Origin: Fidelibacterota bacterium UBA2986
GTDB lineage: Bacteria > Fidelibacterota > Marinisomatia > Marinisomatales > AB-629-J13
Direction of reading: 5' to 3'
NCBI GenBank assembly: GCA_002346675.1
Contig: DEAI01000008.1
Location: 130,573 to 194,572, forward strand
Length of the DNA: 64,000 bases
The position numbers and the translations under genes are program-made. Below, piece after piece: positions 7,955 to 18,429 of this stretch (the stretch's first letter is position 1; each line of letters opens with the position of its first letter). The notes under the pieces were generated by a model. It saw only the letters and a list, made by a program, of their open reading frames with translations, did not search any database and had not been told where the DNA came from.

Positions 7955-10345
7955 ATGAAAAATAGAATATTATTCTACATCTTTGTGTTTTACTGCACTA
8001 TAGTTATCGCATATACACCGAATAATATTGAACCAAATCAGTTACGTTTTAGAGAAATGGTAGCTACTAGAACAAATACTCCTCCAACTATTGATGGTAT
8101 AATTGATGATGAAGTTTGGGAGAGTGCTACAATCGAAAATGGATTTCTGCAGTTTGAACCATATAATTTAGCGGAACCATCTGAGAGAACTGAAGTCCGT
8201 CTAATATATGATAATAGCTATATCTATATCGCTGTCAACAATTATGATTCTAAACCAGAAAAGATAAAAGGAAGGCTTAGCAGAAAAGACCGCTGGATGG
8301 AAGCTTTTGAAACTCATTCAGATTGGTTGGGTGTCGCCTTTGATTCAAATAACGATGATCGGACTGGCTATTGGTTTGCAGTGAACCCTTTGGGCTCTCG
8401 TATGGATGTATTTATTTCTGGTGAAAGTATAGAAGAATTCAATAGCAGCTGGGATGTGGTTTGGAATTTTGAAGTAGTAATACATGATAGTGGTTGGTCT
8501 GTAGAAATGCAAATACCAACCAGTGTATTTCAATTTGATGCGAACACAAATCATGATTGGGGAATTTCCTTTGCTCGCCATATACACCGCTTACAAGAGG
8601 AAGTTCAGTGGCCGGGCAGGTCAAAAGGTGTAAGCGGATTTGTCCCTCATTTTGGTATATTAAAAGGAATGGGTAATATCCCCTCACCCAAAAAAACTGA
8701 ATTATTACCCTATGTTTTAATTGGTAATAATGATGAATCAAATGTTAGCTCTTTGGGACTCGATATGAAATATGGTTTAAGTGCTCAGTCATCCCTAAAC
8801 ATGACGGTTAACCCGGATTTTGGTCAGGTAGAAGCTGATCCATCTGTTTTGAATTTGACAGCTTTTGAAACACAGTATGATGAGAGAAGACCTTTTTTTA
8901 TTGAAGGCGGTTCCTTTTTTAAGAACCGATATAAGCTGTTTCATTCTCGAAGAATTGGTCAATTCCCTAGGTTTCTATTACCGGATGATGCCACAATAAT
9001 TGAAAGACCGGATGCAACAACAATATTAGGGGCAGGAAAAATTTTGGGTCAAACGGCAGGAGGTACCAAATATGGTATTATTAACGCAGTTACCGATGAA
9101 GAATATGGCTCTTGGGAATACGAAAGTGGTGACTCAACTATTCGACAAAGAGGTATGCTTGAACCAATGACCAACTATTTTATTGGTCGTATTGAACAGC
9201 CAATAATAAATAATGTATCAACTATCGGAATCATGATGACGGATATTAATCGAAAAAAGTATGGCACTTCGAATGTGATTGGGCTTGATTGGTTTATGAA
9301 ATATTTTGACAACAGAGTTACCTTTAAAGGACAGCTAGTACAATCAAAAAAAGATGATATTATTGGTAATGGGGCTCGTTTCAATATTGGTTATCTAGAT
9401 CCAAAATGGTGGGAACTAAATCTTGTGACTGGCTTTACAGATGAAAAATATGATATAAATGATATAGGTTTTAATACCCGCAATGATACATGGTATTACG
9501 GTACCTTCGGAGAGCTAAGAAAGCAAGATCCCTGGGGACTATTTTTAAACAATTATCTAGAGTTTAGATATTTTATAAACGGTAGAAATGATGGTCTAAC
9601 CTTATCAAAATCGTTATCTGTTGAGCAAACTAATCAGTTAAAATCCTATTGGGATTTCGGTGGAGAATTAAATATGGAGTTTGCTTCTTTTAATGATGAC
9701 GATACATTTAGAGATGATAGGGCCTGGGTGTACAAATCAGAGACAGAGGGATATGGAATACTTTGGTTTCAAACGGATAAACGTAAAAAATTAATATTAA
9801 AGCCATATCTTGGATATGGACGTGGCCAATATCGACCTTGGGGCTACAGAGCAGGGTTACGTATACGGTACCGACCCCTTAATAATATTAACCTGATGAT
9901 TGAGGGGTTTCAGGATCTGAGCACAAAGTCCATGGAATGGGTTGGAGCTGAAGGAGATTCAAATAATACTGATATTATCTATGCTGAGTCTGCAGCAATT
10001 ATGAATGATGTTCAAATAAGAATTAATTGGACCTTTACTCCAGATTTAACAGTTGAAGCATTTTTTCAACCATTTACTGTTGATATGGATTATAAATCCT
10101 TCTACAAATTAATGGCCGAAAAAACTAGAGATTTGGAACCATATTCATATAATGGTAATCCAGATTTCAAGATAAATAATCTTGTGGGTACCTTTGTACT
10201 GCGATGGGAGTATCACCCTGGGAGTACATTATTTGTTGTTTATAATTTGCACAATAATAATTATTTTTCAGCAAGTGAGAATTCATGGGACAGAAACAGT
10301 TCAAACTCTGTTTTTATTAAGTTTAATTATTGGTTACAAATATGA
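7955..10345 (+). CDS. DUF5916 outer-membrane protein with CBM9-like N-terminal domain
   Basis: 796 residues with a signal peptide (residues 1-19). Residues about 35-240 match the family-9 carbohydrate-binding-like domain: PPTIDGIIDDEVWESA, then EVRLIYDNSYIYIAVNNYD, then DWLGVAFDSNNDDRTGYWFAVNPLG. The rest is a DUF5916 beta-barrel, recognisable by LGLDMKYGLSAQSSLNMTVNPDFGQVEADPSVLNLTAFET and ERRPFFIEGG. Such proteins are widespread in FCB-group outer membranes, with unproven roles in binding or uptake. The 234-base upstream gap is AT-rich with no clear Shine-Dalgarno. Confidence 0.85.
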   Translation: MKNRILFYIFVFYCTIVIAYTPNNIEPNQLRFREMVATRTNTPPTIDGIIDDEVWESATIENGFLQFEPYNLAEPSERTEVRLIYDNSYIYIAVNNYDSKPEKIKGRLSRKDRWMEAFETHSDWLGVAFDSNNDDRTGYWFAVNPLGSRMDVFISGESIEEFNSSWDVVWNFEVVIHDSGWSVEMQIPTSVFQFDANTNHDWGISFARHIHRLQEEVQWPGRSKGVSGFVPHFGILKGMGNIPSPKKTELLPYVLIGNNDESNVSSLGLDMKYGLSAQSSLNMTVNPDFGQVEADPSVLNLTAFETQYDERRPFFIEGGSFFKNRYKLFHSRRIGQFPRFLLPDDATIIERPDATTILGAGKILGQTAGGTKYGIINAVTDEEYGSWEYESGDSTIRQRGMLEPMTNYFIGRIEQPIINNVSTIGIMMTDINRKKYGTSNVIGLDWFMKYFDNRVTFKGQLVQSKKDDIIGNGARFNIGYLDPKWWELNLVTGFTDEKYDINDIGFNTRNDTWYYGTFGELRKQDPWGLFLNNYLEFRYFINGRNDGLTLSKSLSVEQTNQLKSYWDFGGELNMEFASFNDDDTFRDDRAWVYKSETEGYGILWFQTDKRKKLILKPYLGYGRGQYRPWGYRAGLRIRYRPLNNINLMIEGFQDLSTKSMEWVGAEGDSNNTDIIYAESAAIMNDVQIRINWTFTPDLTVEAFFQPFTVDMDYKSFYKLMAEKTRDLEPYSYNGNPDFKINNLVGTFVLRWEYHPGSTLFVVYNLHNNNYFSASENSWDRNSSNSVFIKFNYWLQI

Positions 10346-10464
10346 TAATTGAATTAGTCAATTTAGATTTACTCTTAGCCCTAAGTTTTGGATATTCATA
10401 GATTTCAACCATAAAAATCATTAAATTAAATCTTGACTATTTTTATATTTTTTAGGAGAGTACC

Positions 10465-13400
10465 ATGAGGTCTACAAAATCAGTACCTTTATTACTTTTA
10501 TCGATTATCTTTAATTTTTCTTTCCTAAACGCTCAGGAAATCATCTTATATGGTAATGTCTCTAGCTTGAACGATGATGGATCCTTATCTCCTATTCATG
10601 CAGCTTATGTAGGGATAGACTCAGACTGGTATAGCTACTCCGACGAAGCTGGAAATTACGAGTTTATATTTGAATGGATTTGGAATGGCCCTGTTACCGT
10701 CATCTGTGAAGCAGATGGCTTTGACACACAGTATGCCACTATCATGCCTGAGGGTGATGTGGCTGAATTAAACTTTCTCCTTTCTCCTTCTGGAGAGGAT
10801 GAGAATGGAATCCTGTTTGGATATGTATACTATCAGGTTTCTCCATCTGGTCCGCAGATTCCTGTTGAAGGAGCGTCCATTGGCGCAACGCCATCTTGGG
10901 GACCGGAACCCTGGTTCCAAACCTACACCAATGAGTTAGGATATTATGAAATGGAGCTGTGGGGAAATGATAGCCCTTGGTATATCTATTGTGAAACAGA
11001 ATACGGACAACAGGAATCAGAGGCCACAGTAACTCCTGGTTATGAAACCGAACTTAATTTTATGTTTCTTGATGATGAACCTCCAGTGGAAAGTTTCCTA
11101 TCTGGTATCGTATACGGAGTAGAAGATGATATGATATTCACTCTCTCTGGAGCACAGATTAGGGCAACACCGAATGACCAAGATGAACCGGTTTATGAAA
11201 CTGAGACAAATGAAGAGGGACACTATGAACTCCCTCTTCCTTCTGGATATTATGATGTAACTGCATCTCATGAAGGATTTCAGACGGTATTGACATATAT
11301 ATATATCGGGGCCAACCAAGAAAACTGGCAAGATTTTTATTTGGAACATTCAGAATCTCAAATTGCTGGACTTTATGGATTGGTGTATTGGGAAACTCCT
11401 AACGGAAATGAGATCTTTATTCCCGGTGCTCAGATCAGAGCAGAAAGCCAAGACGCGAACTTAGTGTTTGAGGCAGAGACCGGAGAAGGAGGTGGATACG
11501 AAATGGAAGTCATAGGGTACCACCACTATATTGTAACCTGCACCGCTGAATTTGAAGGAATGGAATTGATACAGGTCCATGATATTTATGTTGGAGAATC
11601 CTGGGCTGAACTCAACTTTGGATTTGAGGGAGAACCTCCGATGGATGGTCTACTGACCGGTTATATATTTGGAATTGAAATTGATGCTTTATTTCCACTA
11701 CCCGGCTCCATTGTTTCAGCTACTCCGACCGGACCGGCTGATCCTTTTTGGGAAACAACAGCTAATGAAGAGGGACAATATGAGCTCTATCTCCCCTCAG
11801 GTGGATATCTCGTAACTGCACAATATGAGGGCTATACTTCTGAGACTGTAGATGTATTTATTGAATCTAACCAACCAAATGAATTAGATTTTTATTTAGA
11901 TCAAGAGGGCTATAATCCCATGATCCATGGACAGGTATGGATGATTACCGGCAGTGGAAATGAAATCCCTGTAAATGAAGCAATCATACAGGCATTGAAT
12001 GAAGAAACAGGCATCACTTTTGATGCAGTCACTGATGAAAATGGAAATTTTGAAATAGAGGTGATGCCTTACATGCAATATTTTGTTTCATGTACCACCC
12101 CTGATCCTTCAGGCATGACCCAGGTTCAGGAGGTGTTTGTAGATATATCACCGGTGGAGCTTGTCTTTGTTTTTGGTAATGAAAATTTTGGGTGGTTGAC
12201 TGGATATGTGCATGACTCAAATCCGGAACCCTTTCCAGTTCCAAACGCACATGTTGTGATTGAAAATGATTCGCATTCTTATGATTCCCAAACAGGAAAT
12301 TCCGGAACCTTTGAATTTCATCTCCCCAACGGATGGTACACGATTCATGTTAGTGCTCCAGAATTTGAATCGTTTACTGGTGAAACCATGGTATATCCCG
12401 GAGAAGAAACTTTTATAGAAATCACGTTATCAGAATTTAATGAAAATGGAACTGTCGTATCCTATTTTGGGGGGTGGAATCTTATTGGAATACCACGATA
12501 TACAGGGGAAGAACAAATTGAAAATCTATTCCCCGAATCCATCGAGGAAACACTGTATGGATATGACCAATCAGGTTATTATTTGGAAAATATCCCCGAA
12601 ACGGGGAACGGCTACTGGCTGAAATTCTGGGAACCAGGGTCTGCTTCCATTTATGGTGAACCCTTTTACGAAATAACTCTTGAACTGACTGAAGGCTGGA
12701 ATCTTATAGCGGGACCATCTGGTACCGTTAGCTATATTGGAGTGGATGATTCAGATGGTATTTTAGTTGAAGGAACATTATACCTATATACCGAAGGTGG
12801 TTATGAAATGGCGGAGATAATTACTCCCGGAAATGGATATTGGATTAAGACCTTTGAATCTGGAACCATCACTCTAAATGTTACAGAAGATCTGGCAAAA
12901 TTTAAAAATTGGGAGTCATTGGTATCTAATGCGAACCAACTTAATATAAACGGACAAACACTCTATTTTGGGATGTCACTGAGTGATATAGAAATGCAAT
13001 CATTCAGCTTACCTCCTGCACCTCCGGAAGGTGGAGCGGATGTCCGGTTCTTTGGTGACACAAAATTATGTTCCACGGATGAGTGTATATTTAAAGTAGT
13101 GAACAATGTAAATAAGCTGACCTTGGAATGTGATTTAAATGATGATAAAGAATGGGAAATTATTGATAAACATAATAATATTATAAAATGCGAAGGCATT
13201 CAAACAATTGAGACTTTTGATAGCCAGGCATCATTTTTATTGAGAATAAAACCTGATTCTGAAATTCCTTCAGATGTTCCAATTATCTCAGCATTTCCGA
13301 ATCCGTTTAATCCAATTATAACCCTTCGATTTTCTGTATCTGATTTATCAAAAGTGAATGTGTCTATTTATGATATTGACGGACGGTTGGTTGAATCATT

Positions 13401-13539
13401 TTTTACAGGAGCAGAAATGGAACGGGGAATGCATACTGTAATGTGGGATGCATCTGCATATTCAAGCGGAACGTATTTTGTTTCTCTAATTACAAACCAA
13501 AAAATAGTACAAACTCAAAAAATAGTATTAATTAAATAA
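10465..13539 (+). CDS. Large exported multi-domain adhesin-like protein with GWN repeats and type IX-like sorting tail
   Basis: 1024 residues, preceded by TTAGGAGAG. Signal peptide 1-23. Residues about 25-660 are six or seven copies of a carboxypeptidase-regulatory-like Ig fold, each roughly G-x-V...A-x-I-x-A-T-P...T-N-E-x-G-x-Y-E...L-x-F-x-L. The third (about 213) and fifth (about 392) copies are the closest pair. From about 668 come the two GWN...GYW modules, then a Cys-containing module with SLPPAPPEGGADVRFFGD and four Cys. Last comes FPNPFNP (about 944) and a FlgD-like tail ending MWDASAYSSGTYFVSLIT, the type used for type IX secretion. Likely cell-surface or secreted; no enzyme domain seen. 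Confidence 0.8.
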   Translation: MRSTKSVPLLLLSIIFNFSFLNAQEIILYGNVSSLNDDGSLSPIHAAYVGIDSDWYSYSDEAGNYEFIFEWIWNGPVTVICEADGFDTQYATIMPEGDVAELNFLLSPSGEDENGILFGYVYYQVSPSGPQIPVEGASIGATPSWGPEPWFQTYTNELGYYEMELWGNDSPWYIYCETEYGQQESEATVTPGYETELNFMFLDDEPPVESFLSGIVYGVEDDMIFTLSGAQIRATPNDQDEPVYETETNEEGHYELPLPSGYYDVTASHEGFQTVLTYIYIGANQENWQDFYLEHSESQIAGLYGLVYWETPNGNEIFIPGAQIRAESQDANLVFEAETGEGGGYEMEVIGYHHYIVTCTAEFEGMELIQVHDIYVGESWAELNFGFEGEPPMDGLLTGYIFGIEIDALFPLPGSIVSATPTGPADPFWETTANEEGQYELYLPSGGYLVTAQYEGYTSETVDVFIESNQPNELDFYLDQEGYNPMIHGQVWMITGSGNEIPVNEAIIQALNEETGITFDAVTDENGNFEIEVMPYMQYFVSCTTPDPSGMTQVQEVFVDISPVELVFVFGNENFGWLTGYVHDSNPEPFPVPNAHVVIENDSHSYDSQTGNSGTFEFHLPNGWYTIHVSAPEFESFTGETMVYPGEETFIEITLSEFNENGTVVSYFGGWNLIGIPRYTGEEQIENLFPESIEETLYGYDQSGYYLENIPETGNGYWLKFWEPGSASIYGEPFYEITLELTEGWNLIAGPSGTVSYIGVDDSDGILVEGTLYLYTEGGYEMAEIITPGNGYWIKTFESGTITLNVTEDLAKFKNWESLVSNANQLNINGQTLYFGMSLSDIEMQSFSLPPAPPEGGADVRFFGDTKLCSTDECIFKVVNNVNKLTLECDLNDDKEWEIIDKHNNIIKCEGIQTIETFDSQASFLLRIKPDSEIPSDVPIISAFPNPFNPIITLRFSVSDLSKVNVSIYDIDGRLVESFFTGAEMERGMHTVMWDASAYSSGTYFVSLITNQKIVQTQKIVLIK

Positions 13540-13562
13540 TATTTTTTTCAGTGGAATGATAT

Positions 13563-15614
13563 TTAAAACGATAATAAGTCGTTAATTTTATCGCTCACCG
13601 TCTCCGCATTTGGTAAGTACCTCTTTTCTAATTCTGAATTTAATGGAATTGCCGGCACATTTTCTGCACCTACTACCATAACTGGTGTATCCAAATATAT
13701 AAAACATTCTTCCTGAATCCTTCCTGCCAGAGCCTGAGCAAAAGAATTTTCCTTAGGTTCCTCAGTGACTATCAGACAGCGACTATGCTTAGTTACCGAA
13801 TCGAAAATCAGCTCCTCATCTAATGGAAACAGTGTTCGCAAATCAATAATCTCTATCTGCCCTTTAAACTGCTCTGAAGCTGTCTTGGCCCAATATACTC
13901 CCATGCCATATGTAATAATCGTAATACTGTCTCCTGATTCAATAGAAGATCGCTCAGCTTCTAGTACTTTTTTACCTTTTCCAAGAGGTAAAACATAGTC
14001 TCTTGCAGGCTCAGGACATATTGCAGATTCTGTGCCTTTTATTTTACTCCAGTATAAACCCTTATGCTCTAACACCACAACAGGATTGGGGTCATAATAA
14101 GCTGCTTTCATGAGCCCTTTCATATCAGCGGCATTTGATGGATAGACAATTTTTATCCCCCTGATATTTGCAAGTACTGATTCCACAGATGATGAGTGAT
14201 AGGGTCCCCCGCTGCCATATGCTCCAATGGGCACACGGATAACACAGCTTACCGGCCACTTACCATTGGAGAGATAGAAGGAACGGCTCACTTCAGAAAA
14301 TAGCTGGTTTAGCCCGGGCCAGATATAATCTGCAAACTGTACTTCCACAATGGGTTTGCACCCTGCTGCGGACATACCAACCGTACTCCCAATTATAAAA
14401 GCTTCCTGTATTGGGGTGTTGAAAACTCGGTTATCTCCAAACGTTTCAGCGAGCGTTGCAGCTTCTCTAAAAACACCTCCCAGTCTTCTCCCAACATCCT
14501 GTCCGTATAAAAGAGATTCAGGGTGGTCTTCCATAAGCTCCTTAATTGCCAGAAGAGCAGCATCCACCATGATGATGGGAGGTGATCTATCTGGTGATCT
14601 CTCCCCCTTTTCTTCTAATATATCAGTTGGATAGAATATATTTTCAAAGAGCTGCTCTGGATCGGGATCATCGGCTTGCACAGCTCTTTTGAAATCAGCT
14701 TTAACTAATTGAATGGCTGTGTTTTCAATTTTCTGAAATTCTTTTGAGGAAACACCTGATTCTTTAAGCTGTTTTTTCAATATGGGCAGAGGATCTATTT
14801 TTTGATGCTCATCCAGATCATCTCTGTACCACTCCATGCGTACCCCTGATGTATGATGATTCAGAAGTGGCACATCTGCATGTATACAGACAGGGCGACG
14901 CTCTTTTCTGATAGTATCCAGCGCATATTTAATCGTAGTAAATGATATTGAAAAATCATAGCCCGCTACTTTGAGCACCTCAATTCCACCAAAACCTTGA
15001 AGATAATCACTTATATCATTGGAACGGATTTCTTTGTCACAAGCAGATATGTCCCAGCCGTTATCCTGAATGAAATAGAGAATGGGGAACTGTTTCAGAT
15101 CAGCCATGTGAAAGGCCTCTGAGACTTCACCCTCAGAAACAGAGCCGTCACCTAGTGAACAGACAACCACCGATTTATCATTAGACAGTTTTTCCTCTTC
15201 CATATATTGAATACCCATAGCAACTCCAGTTGTAGGAATTGCCTGCATCCCCGTTGCTGAAGATTGATGGGGGATTTTCGGCATATCATCTCTGCGCAGA
15301 CTGGGATGAGAATAGTAAGACCTCCCTCCAGAAAAGGGATCATCTTTTTTGGCTTGTAATTGTAATATGAGGTCATAGGGAGTCATACCAATACTGAGTA
15401 GAAGTGCATCATCTCTATAATAGGGAGCTATCCAATCACGAGCTTCCATCTGCATACCTAGAGCAATCTGAATGGCTTCATGGCCCCTGGAGGTTGCGTG
15501 CACATATTTTGATGTGATATCCCTATTTTTTTCATAAATATCGGTCATGGCTTTTGCGGTACACATATGAAAATATGCTTGTTTTAAAATTTTAAGAGGA
15601 AGAGGTTTTTGCAA
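13563..15614 (-). CDS. Fused alpha-keto acid dehydrogenase E1 (alpha plus beta subunits)
   Basis: 683 residues. Residues 1-330 are an E1-alpha domain with the thiamine-diphosphate motif GDGSVSEGEVSEAFHMADLK ending in QDNGW. Residues about 345-683 are the E1-beta domain (GVFREAATLAETFGDNRVFNTPIQEAFIIGSTVGMSAAGCKPIVEVQFADY). Fused E1 chains of this kind occur in FCB bacteria and serve pyruvate or branched-chain keto-acid dehydrogenase complexes. The start is TTG, because no ATG lies nearby in frame. It is last in the phenylacetate operon, 11 bases after the enoyl-CoA hydratase stop. No E2 or E3 gene is in the window. Substrate uncertain. Confidence 0.85.
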   Translation of the reverse strand: MQKPLPLKILKQAYFHMCTAKAMTDIYEKNRDITSKYVHATSRGHEAIQIALGMQMEARDWIAPYYRDDALLLSIGMTPYDLILQLQAKKDDPFSGGRSYYSHPSLRRDDMPKIPHQSSATGMQAIPTTGVAMGIQYMEEEKLSNDKSVVVCSLGDGSVSEGEVSEAFHMADLKQFPILYFIQDNGWDISACDKEIRSNDISDYLQGFGGIEVLKVAGYDFSISFTTIKYALDTIRKERRPVCIHADVPLLNHHTSGVRMEWYRDDLDEHQKIDPLPILKKQLKESGVSSKEFQKIENTAIQLVKADFKRAVQADDPDPEQLFENIFYPTDILEEKGERSPDRSPPIIMVDAALLAIKELMEDHPESLLYGQDVGRRLGGVFREAATLAETFGDNRVFNTPIQEAFIIGSTVGMSAAGCKPIVEVQFADYIWPGLNQLFSEVSRSFYLSNGKWPVSCVIRVPIGAYGSGGPYHSSSVESVLANIRGIKIVYPSNAADMKGLMKAAYYDPNPVVVLEHKGLYWSKIKGTESAICPEPARDYVLPLGKGKKVLEAERSSIESGDSITIITYGMGVYWAKTASEQFKGQIEIIDLRTLFPLDEELIFDSVTKHSRCLIVTEEPKENSFAQALAGRIQEECFIYLDTPVMVVGAENVPAIPLNSELEKRYLPNAETVSDKINDLLSF

Positions 15615-15625
15615 GGAAATACTTT

Positions 15626-16381
15626 TTATTTCTTTTTCAAATTCATCAAGGTGTTTCTGGTAAAATCTGAAAGCACCCGTTTCCCGCTCATGGCAGCTCT
15701 TTTTAAAAGGAGTTCATCCCAATGTTCTGTTCCATCCCACATAACTTTTTTTAGTGCCTGCATTGAGTCAGGGTTTGATGCCGCTAACTTTTCTGCAAGA
15801 GTTTGAATAGCAACATCCATTTCATAGGAGCTATTATATAATTCTGAATATAGGCCTTTCTCTCTTGCCCATTCAGCAGAGTGCCATTCAGTTGCATTGA
15901 TTGTTAAATTACCAAAAGCCGCCATACCAATTTTTCGCTCGATAGGAGGTCCAACTACAAACGGACCAATACCAATGGCTAGTTCGCTTAGTTTGACAGA
16001 GGCATATTTTGTTGCAAAACAATAATCGGTTGCAGATGCCATACCTACTCCACCGCCAACAGCTTTACCCTGCACTCTGCCAATAATGAACTTGGGGCAC
16101 TTTCGGGATGCATTGATCACTTTGGCAAATCCAGAAAAAAACTCTTTTCCTTGCACTTCATTTTCTACTGCTAAAAGTTCATTAAAGGATGCACCGGCAC
16201 AAAACGCCCTATCTCCACCACTTTTAAGAATTAAAACCTTAATCTCAACATTTTTTCCCGCATCAGTGATAGAACTTGCTAACTGCTCTAAAATTATCCC
16301 TGGTAAAGAATTACTTTGTGGATGAAAAAACTCTATGGAGCCAATTCCGTCCTGAACTTCTGTATTTACATAGGCATCCAT
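15626..16381 (-). CDS. Enoyl-CoA hydratase/isomerase family protein of the paa operon
   Basis: 251 residues, crotonase fold. The oxyanion-hole segments are present (DRAFCAGASFNEL near residues 59-71 and GRVQGKAVGGGVGMASATDYCF near 102-123), but the usual catalytic Glu positions cannot be assigned safely by eye. Its place, two bases after paaZ, makes it the best candidate for the 2,3-dehydroadipyl-CoA hydratase (PaaF) step, for which no other gene is present here. It is clearly diverged from the PaaG-like paralogue at 21.9 kb. The exact substrate is inference. Confidence 0.75.
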   Translation of the reverse strand: MDAYVNTEVQDGIGSIEFFHPQSNSLPGIILEQLASSITDAGKNVEIKVLILKSGGDRAFCAGASFNELLAVENEVQGKEFFSGFAKVINASRKCPKFIIGRVQGKAVGGGVGMASATDYCFATKYASVKLSELAIGIGPFVVGPPIERKIGMAAFGNLTINATEWHSAEWAREKGLYSELYNSSYEMDVAIQTLAEKLAASNPDSMQALKKVMWDGTEHWDELLLKRAAMSGKRVLSDFTRNTLMNLKKK

Positions 16382-16383
16382 AT

Positions 16384-18429
16384 TTATGACTGATCCTTCT
16401 TTTTTATCATTGTTAAAATAGTTGCTAGCATCACTGTCTCACCTTTATCATCATAAACATCTACCATGAATTTCACAATGCCTTTGGCAATATCATCATC
16501 TGATCTTTTCTCCTGTTCAATTTTTTCTTTTGCAGTGAAGCGGACAGCAATAGTCATCCCTGGATATACGGGCTTTGTGAAGCGACATTCATCAATTCCA
16601 TAGTTCAGCAGCACCGGACCTTTTGGTGGATCAACAAAAAGGCCCGCTGCCCGACTAAGAATATAATAGCCGTGTGCAACCCTCTCTGTGAAGATGGTTC
16701 CGTCTAAAGAGTTCTCATCCATGTGGGCATAAAATTTATCACCGCTAAGTTCTGCAAAATCCTCTATGTTTTCTATGGTAATTAAATGGCTGTCAGTGGA
16801 TACCGTTTCTCCAATTTCAATTTCTTCAAAATGCTTGCGGAATACATGAGGTGACGACTTTGTCTGTCTTCCACCATATTGATATTGGCTTGTAAGGGCA
16901 GTGATTGTTGTGGGATGTCCCTGAATAGCAGTACGCTGCAGATAGTGAAGAATCCCCCGCTTGCCTCCCATTTCTTCCCCTCCTCCGGCTCTACCTGGAC
17001 CACCATGGGTAAGTAGGGGCATAGGCGAGCCGTGACCGGTACTTTCTCTGGCACAGTTTTTATTGAGCACTAGAATTCGTCCATGCATGGACGCAGCGCC
17101 AACCACAAAATCTCTGGCTACAGCATCATCAGCGGTAATAATTGAGCAGACAAGTGAACCCTTTCCCATACGTGAAAGCTCAACAGCATCATCCAGATTG
17201 TTATAGGGGATAATGGTCGATACAGGTCCAAAAGCTTCAATACTATGACAATCCTTATTTTTAAAGGGCTCATCATTACAAAATAATACAGGCGAAATGA
17301 AGGCACCTTTGGTTTTATCTGCGCCCTTAACTTCAAAATTATCCAAATCACCAAAAATTATTTCCTGACTTACTGCTAATTCATTTACTTTTTCTGTTAC
17401 CTCAACCACTTGAGATTTCCCCGCTAGCGCACCCATTCGGACTCCCTCGACCATGGGGTTACCAATAACAGTTTTTGCAAGTTTTTCGGTGAGACCAGTC
17501 TGAACTTCTTCTATCAGTTTTTCTGGAACCAATATTCGACGAACGGCTGTACATTTTTGCCCGGCCTTTACAGTCATCTCCTTTAACACTTCTTTGATAA
17601 AGATATCAAACTCCTCCGTTCCGGGGACTGCATCTTCTCCCAAAATACAGGCGTTCAGTGAATCTGCTTCCATGTTAAAGGGAACCGCTTCTTCCACAAT
17701 TTTTGGGTGCGACTTTAACATCTGCCCTGTAGATGCACTTCCGGTGAAGGTGACAACATCCTCACAATTTATATGATCCAGAATTCCACTGGCAGAACCG
17801 CAAATAAGCTGCAAAGCACCCTCTGGAAGAATTTCTGATGCAATAATTTCCTGCACCATGAGATGAGTTAAATAGCAGGTGAGAGTGGCAGGCTTTACAA
17901 TTGCGGGCATCCCCGCCATAAAGTTTACAGCAATTTTCTCCAGCATCCCCCATACAGGAAAGTTGAAAGCGTTAATATGAATAGCAACCCCATTTTTTGG
18001 TACCATGATATGGTGACCAATAAAGCTGCCATGTTTGGAAAGTTTTGCTGCTTCCCCATCCACATAATAGGGAAGATCTGGGAATTGCCGTCGCAGTGAG
18101 GCATTGGCAAAGAGATTTCCTATACCTCCTTCAATGTCTATCCAGGAGTCCAGCTTAGTAGCTCCTGTAGCAAAGCTGAGAGGATAGAACCTGTCTCTAA
18201 TTCCATGTAAATGGAGAGCCAATGCTTTCAGCATAAGCCCTCTTTTTTGGAAAGTCATTTTTCTAAGTGGAGCCCCCCCCACATTTCTTGCATAGTCTAG
18301 CATGTCCCTAAAATCTAGGCCCTTACTTCCTGCTATGCCGACCTCTTCTCCGGTAATTGAGTTGTAGAGCGGGGTTCCTTCTCCGTCACCTGTTACCCAT
18401 TTCCCTAACGCAAAACTCCGATAGATCAT
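16384..18429 (-). CDS. paaZ: PaaZ, bifunctional oxepin-CoA hydrolase / semialdehyde dehydrogenase
   Basis: 681 residues, the normal PaaZ length. Residues 1-520 are an aldehyde dehydrogenase with catalytic Cys in KAGQKCTAVRRILV and NAD-site segments INAFNFPVWGMLEKI and VTFTGSASTG. Residues about 535-680 are a MaoC-like hot-dog hydratase (FEEIEIGETVSTDSHLITIENIEDFAELSGD...HGYYILSRAAGLF). The enzyme opens the oxepin-CoA ring and oxidises the resulting aldehyde to 3-oxo-5,6-dehydrosuberyl-CoA in aerobic phenylacetate catabolism. Its ATG overlaps the paaY stop by one base (TAATG). Confidence 0.95.
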   Translation of the reverse strand: MIYRSFALGKWVTGDGEGTPLYNSITGEEVGIAGSKGLDFRDMLDYARNVGGAPLRKMTFQKRGLMLKALALHLHGIRDRFYPLSFATGATKLDSWIDIEGGIGNLFANASLRRQFPDLPYYVDGEAAKLSKHGSFIGHHIMVPKNGVAIHINAFNFPVWGMLEKIAVNFMAGMPAIVKPATLTCYLTHLMVQEIIASEILPEGALQLICGSASGILDHINCEDVVTFTGSASTGQMLKSHPKIVEEAVPFNMEADSLNACILGEDAVPGTEEFDIFIKEVLKEMTVKAGQKCTAVRRILVPEKLIEEVQTGLTEKLAKTVIGNPMVEGVRMGALAGKSQVVEVTEKVNELAVSQEIIFGDLDNFEVKGADKTKGAFISPVLFCNDEPFKNKDCHSIEAFGPVSTIIPYNNLDDAVELSRMGKGSLVCSIITADDAVARDFVVGAASMHGRILVLNKNCARESTGHGSPMPLLTHGGPGRAGGGEEMGGKRGILHYLQRTAIQGHPTTITALTSQYQYGGRQTKSSPHVFRKHFEEIEIGETVSTDSHLITIENIEDFAELSGDKFYAHMDENSLDGTIFTERVAHGYYILSRAAGLFVDPPKGPVLLNYGIDECRFTKPVYPGMTIAVRFTAKEKIEQEKRSDDDIAKGIVKFMVDVYDDKGETVMLATILTMIKKKDQS

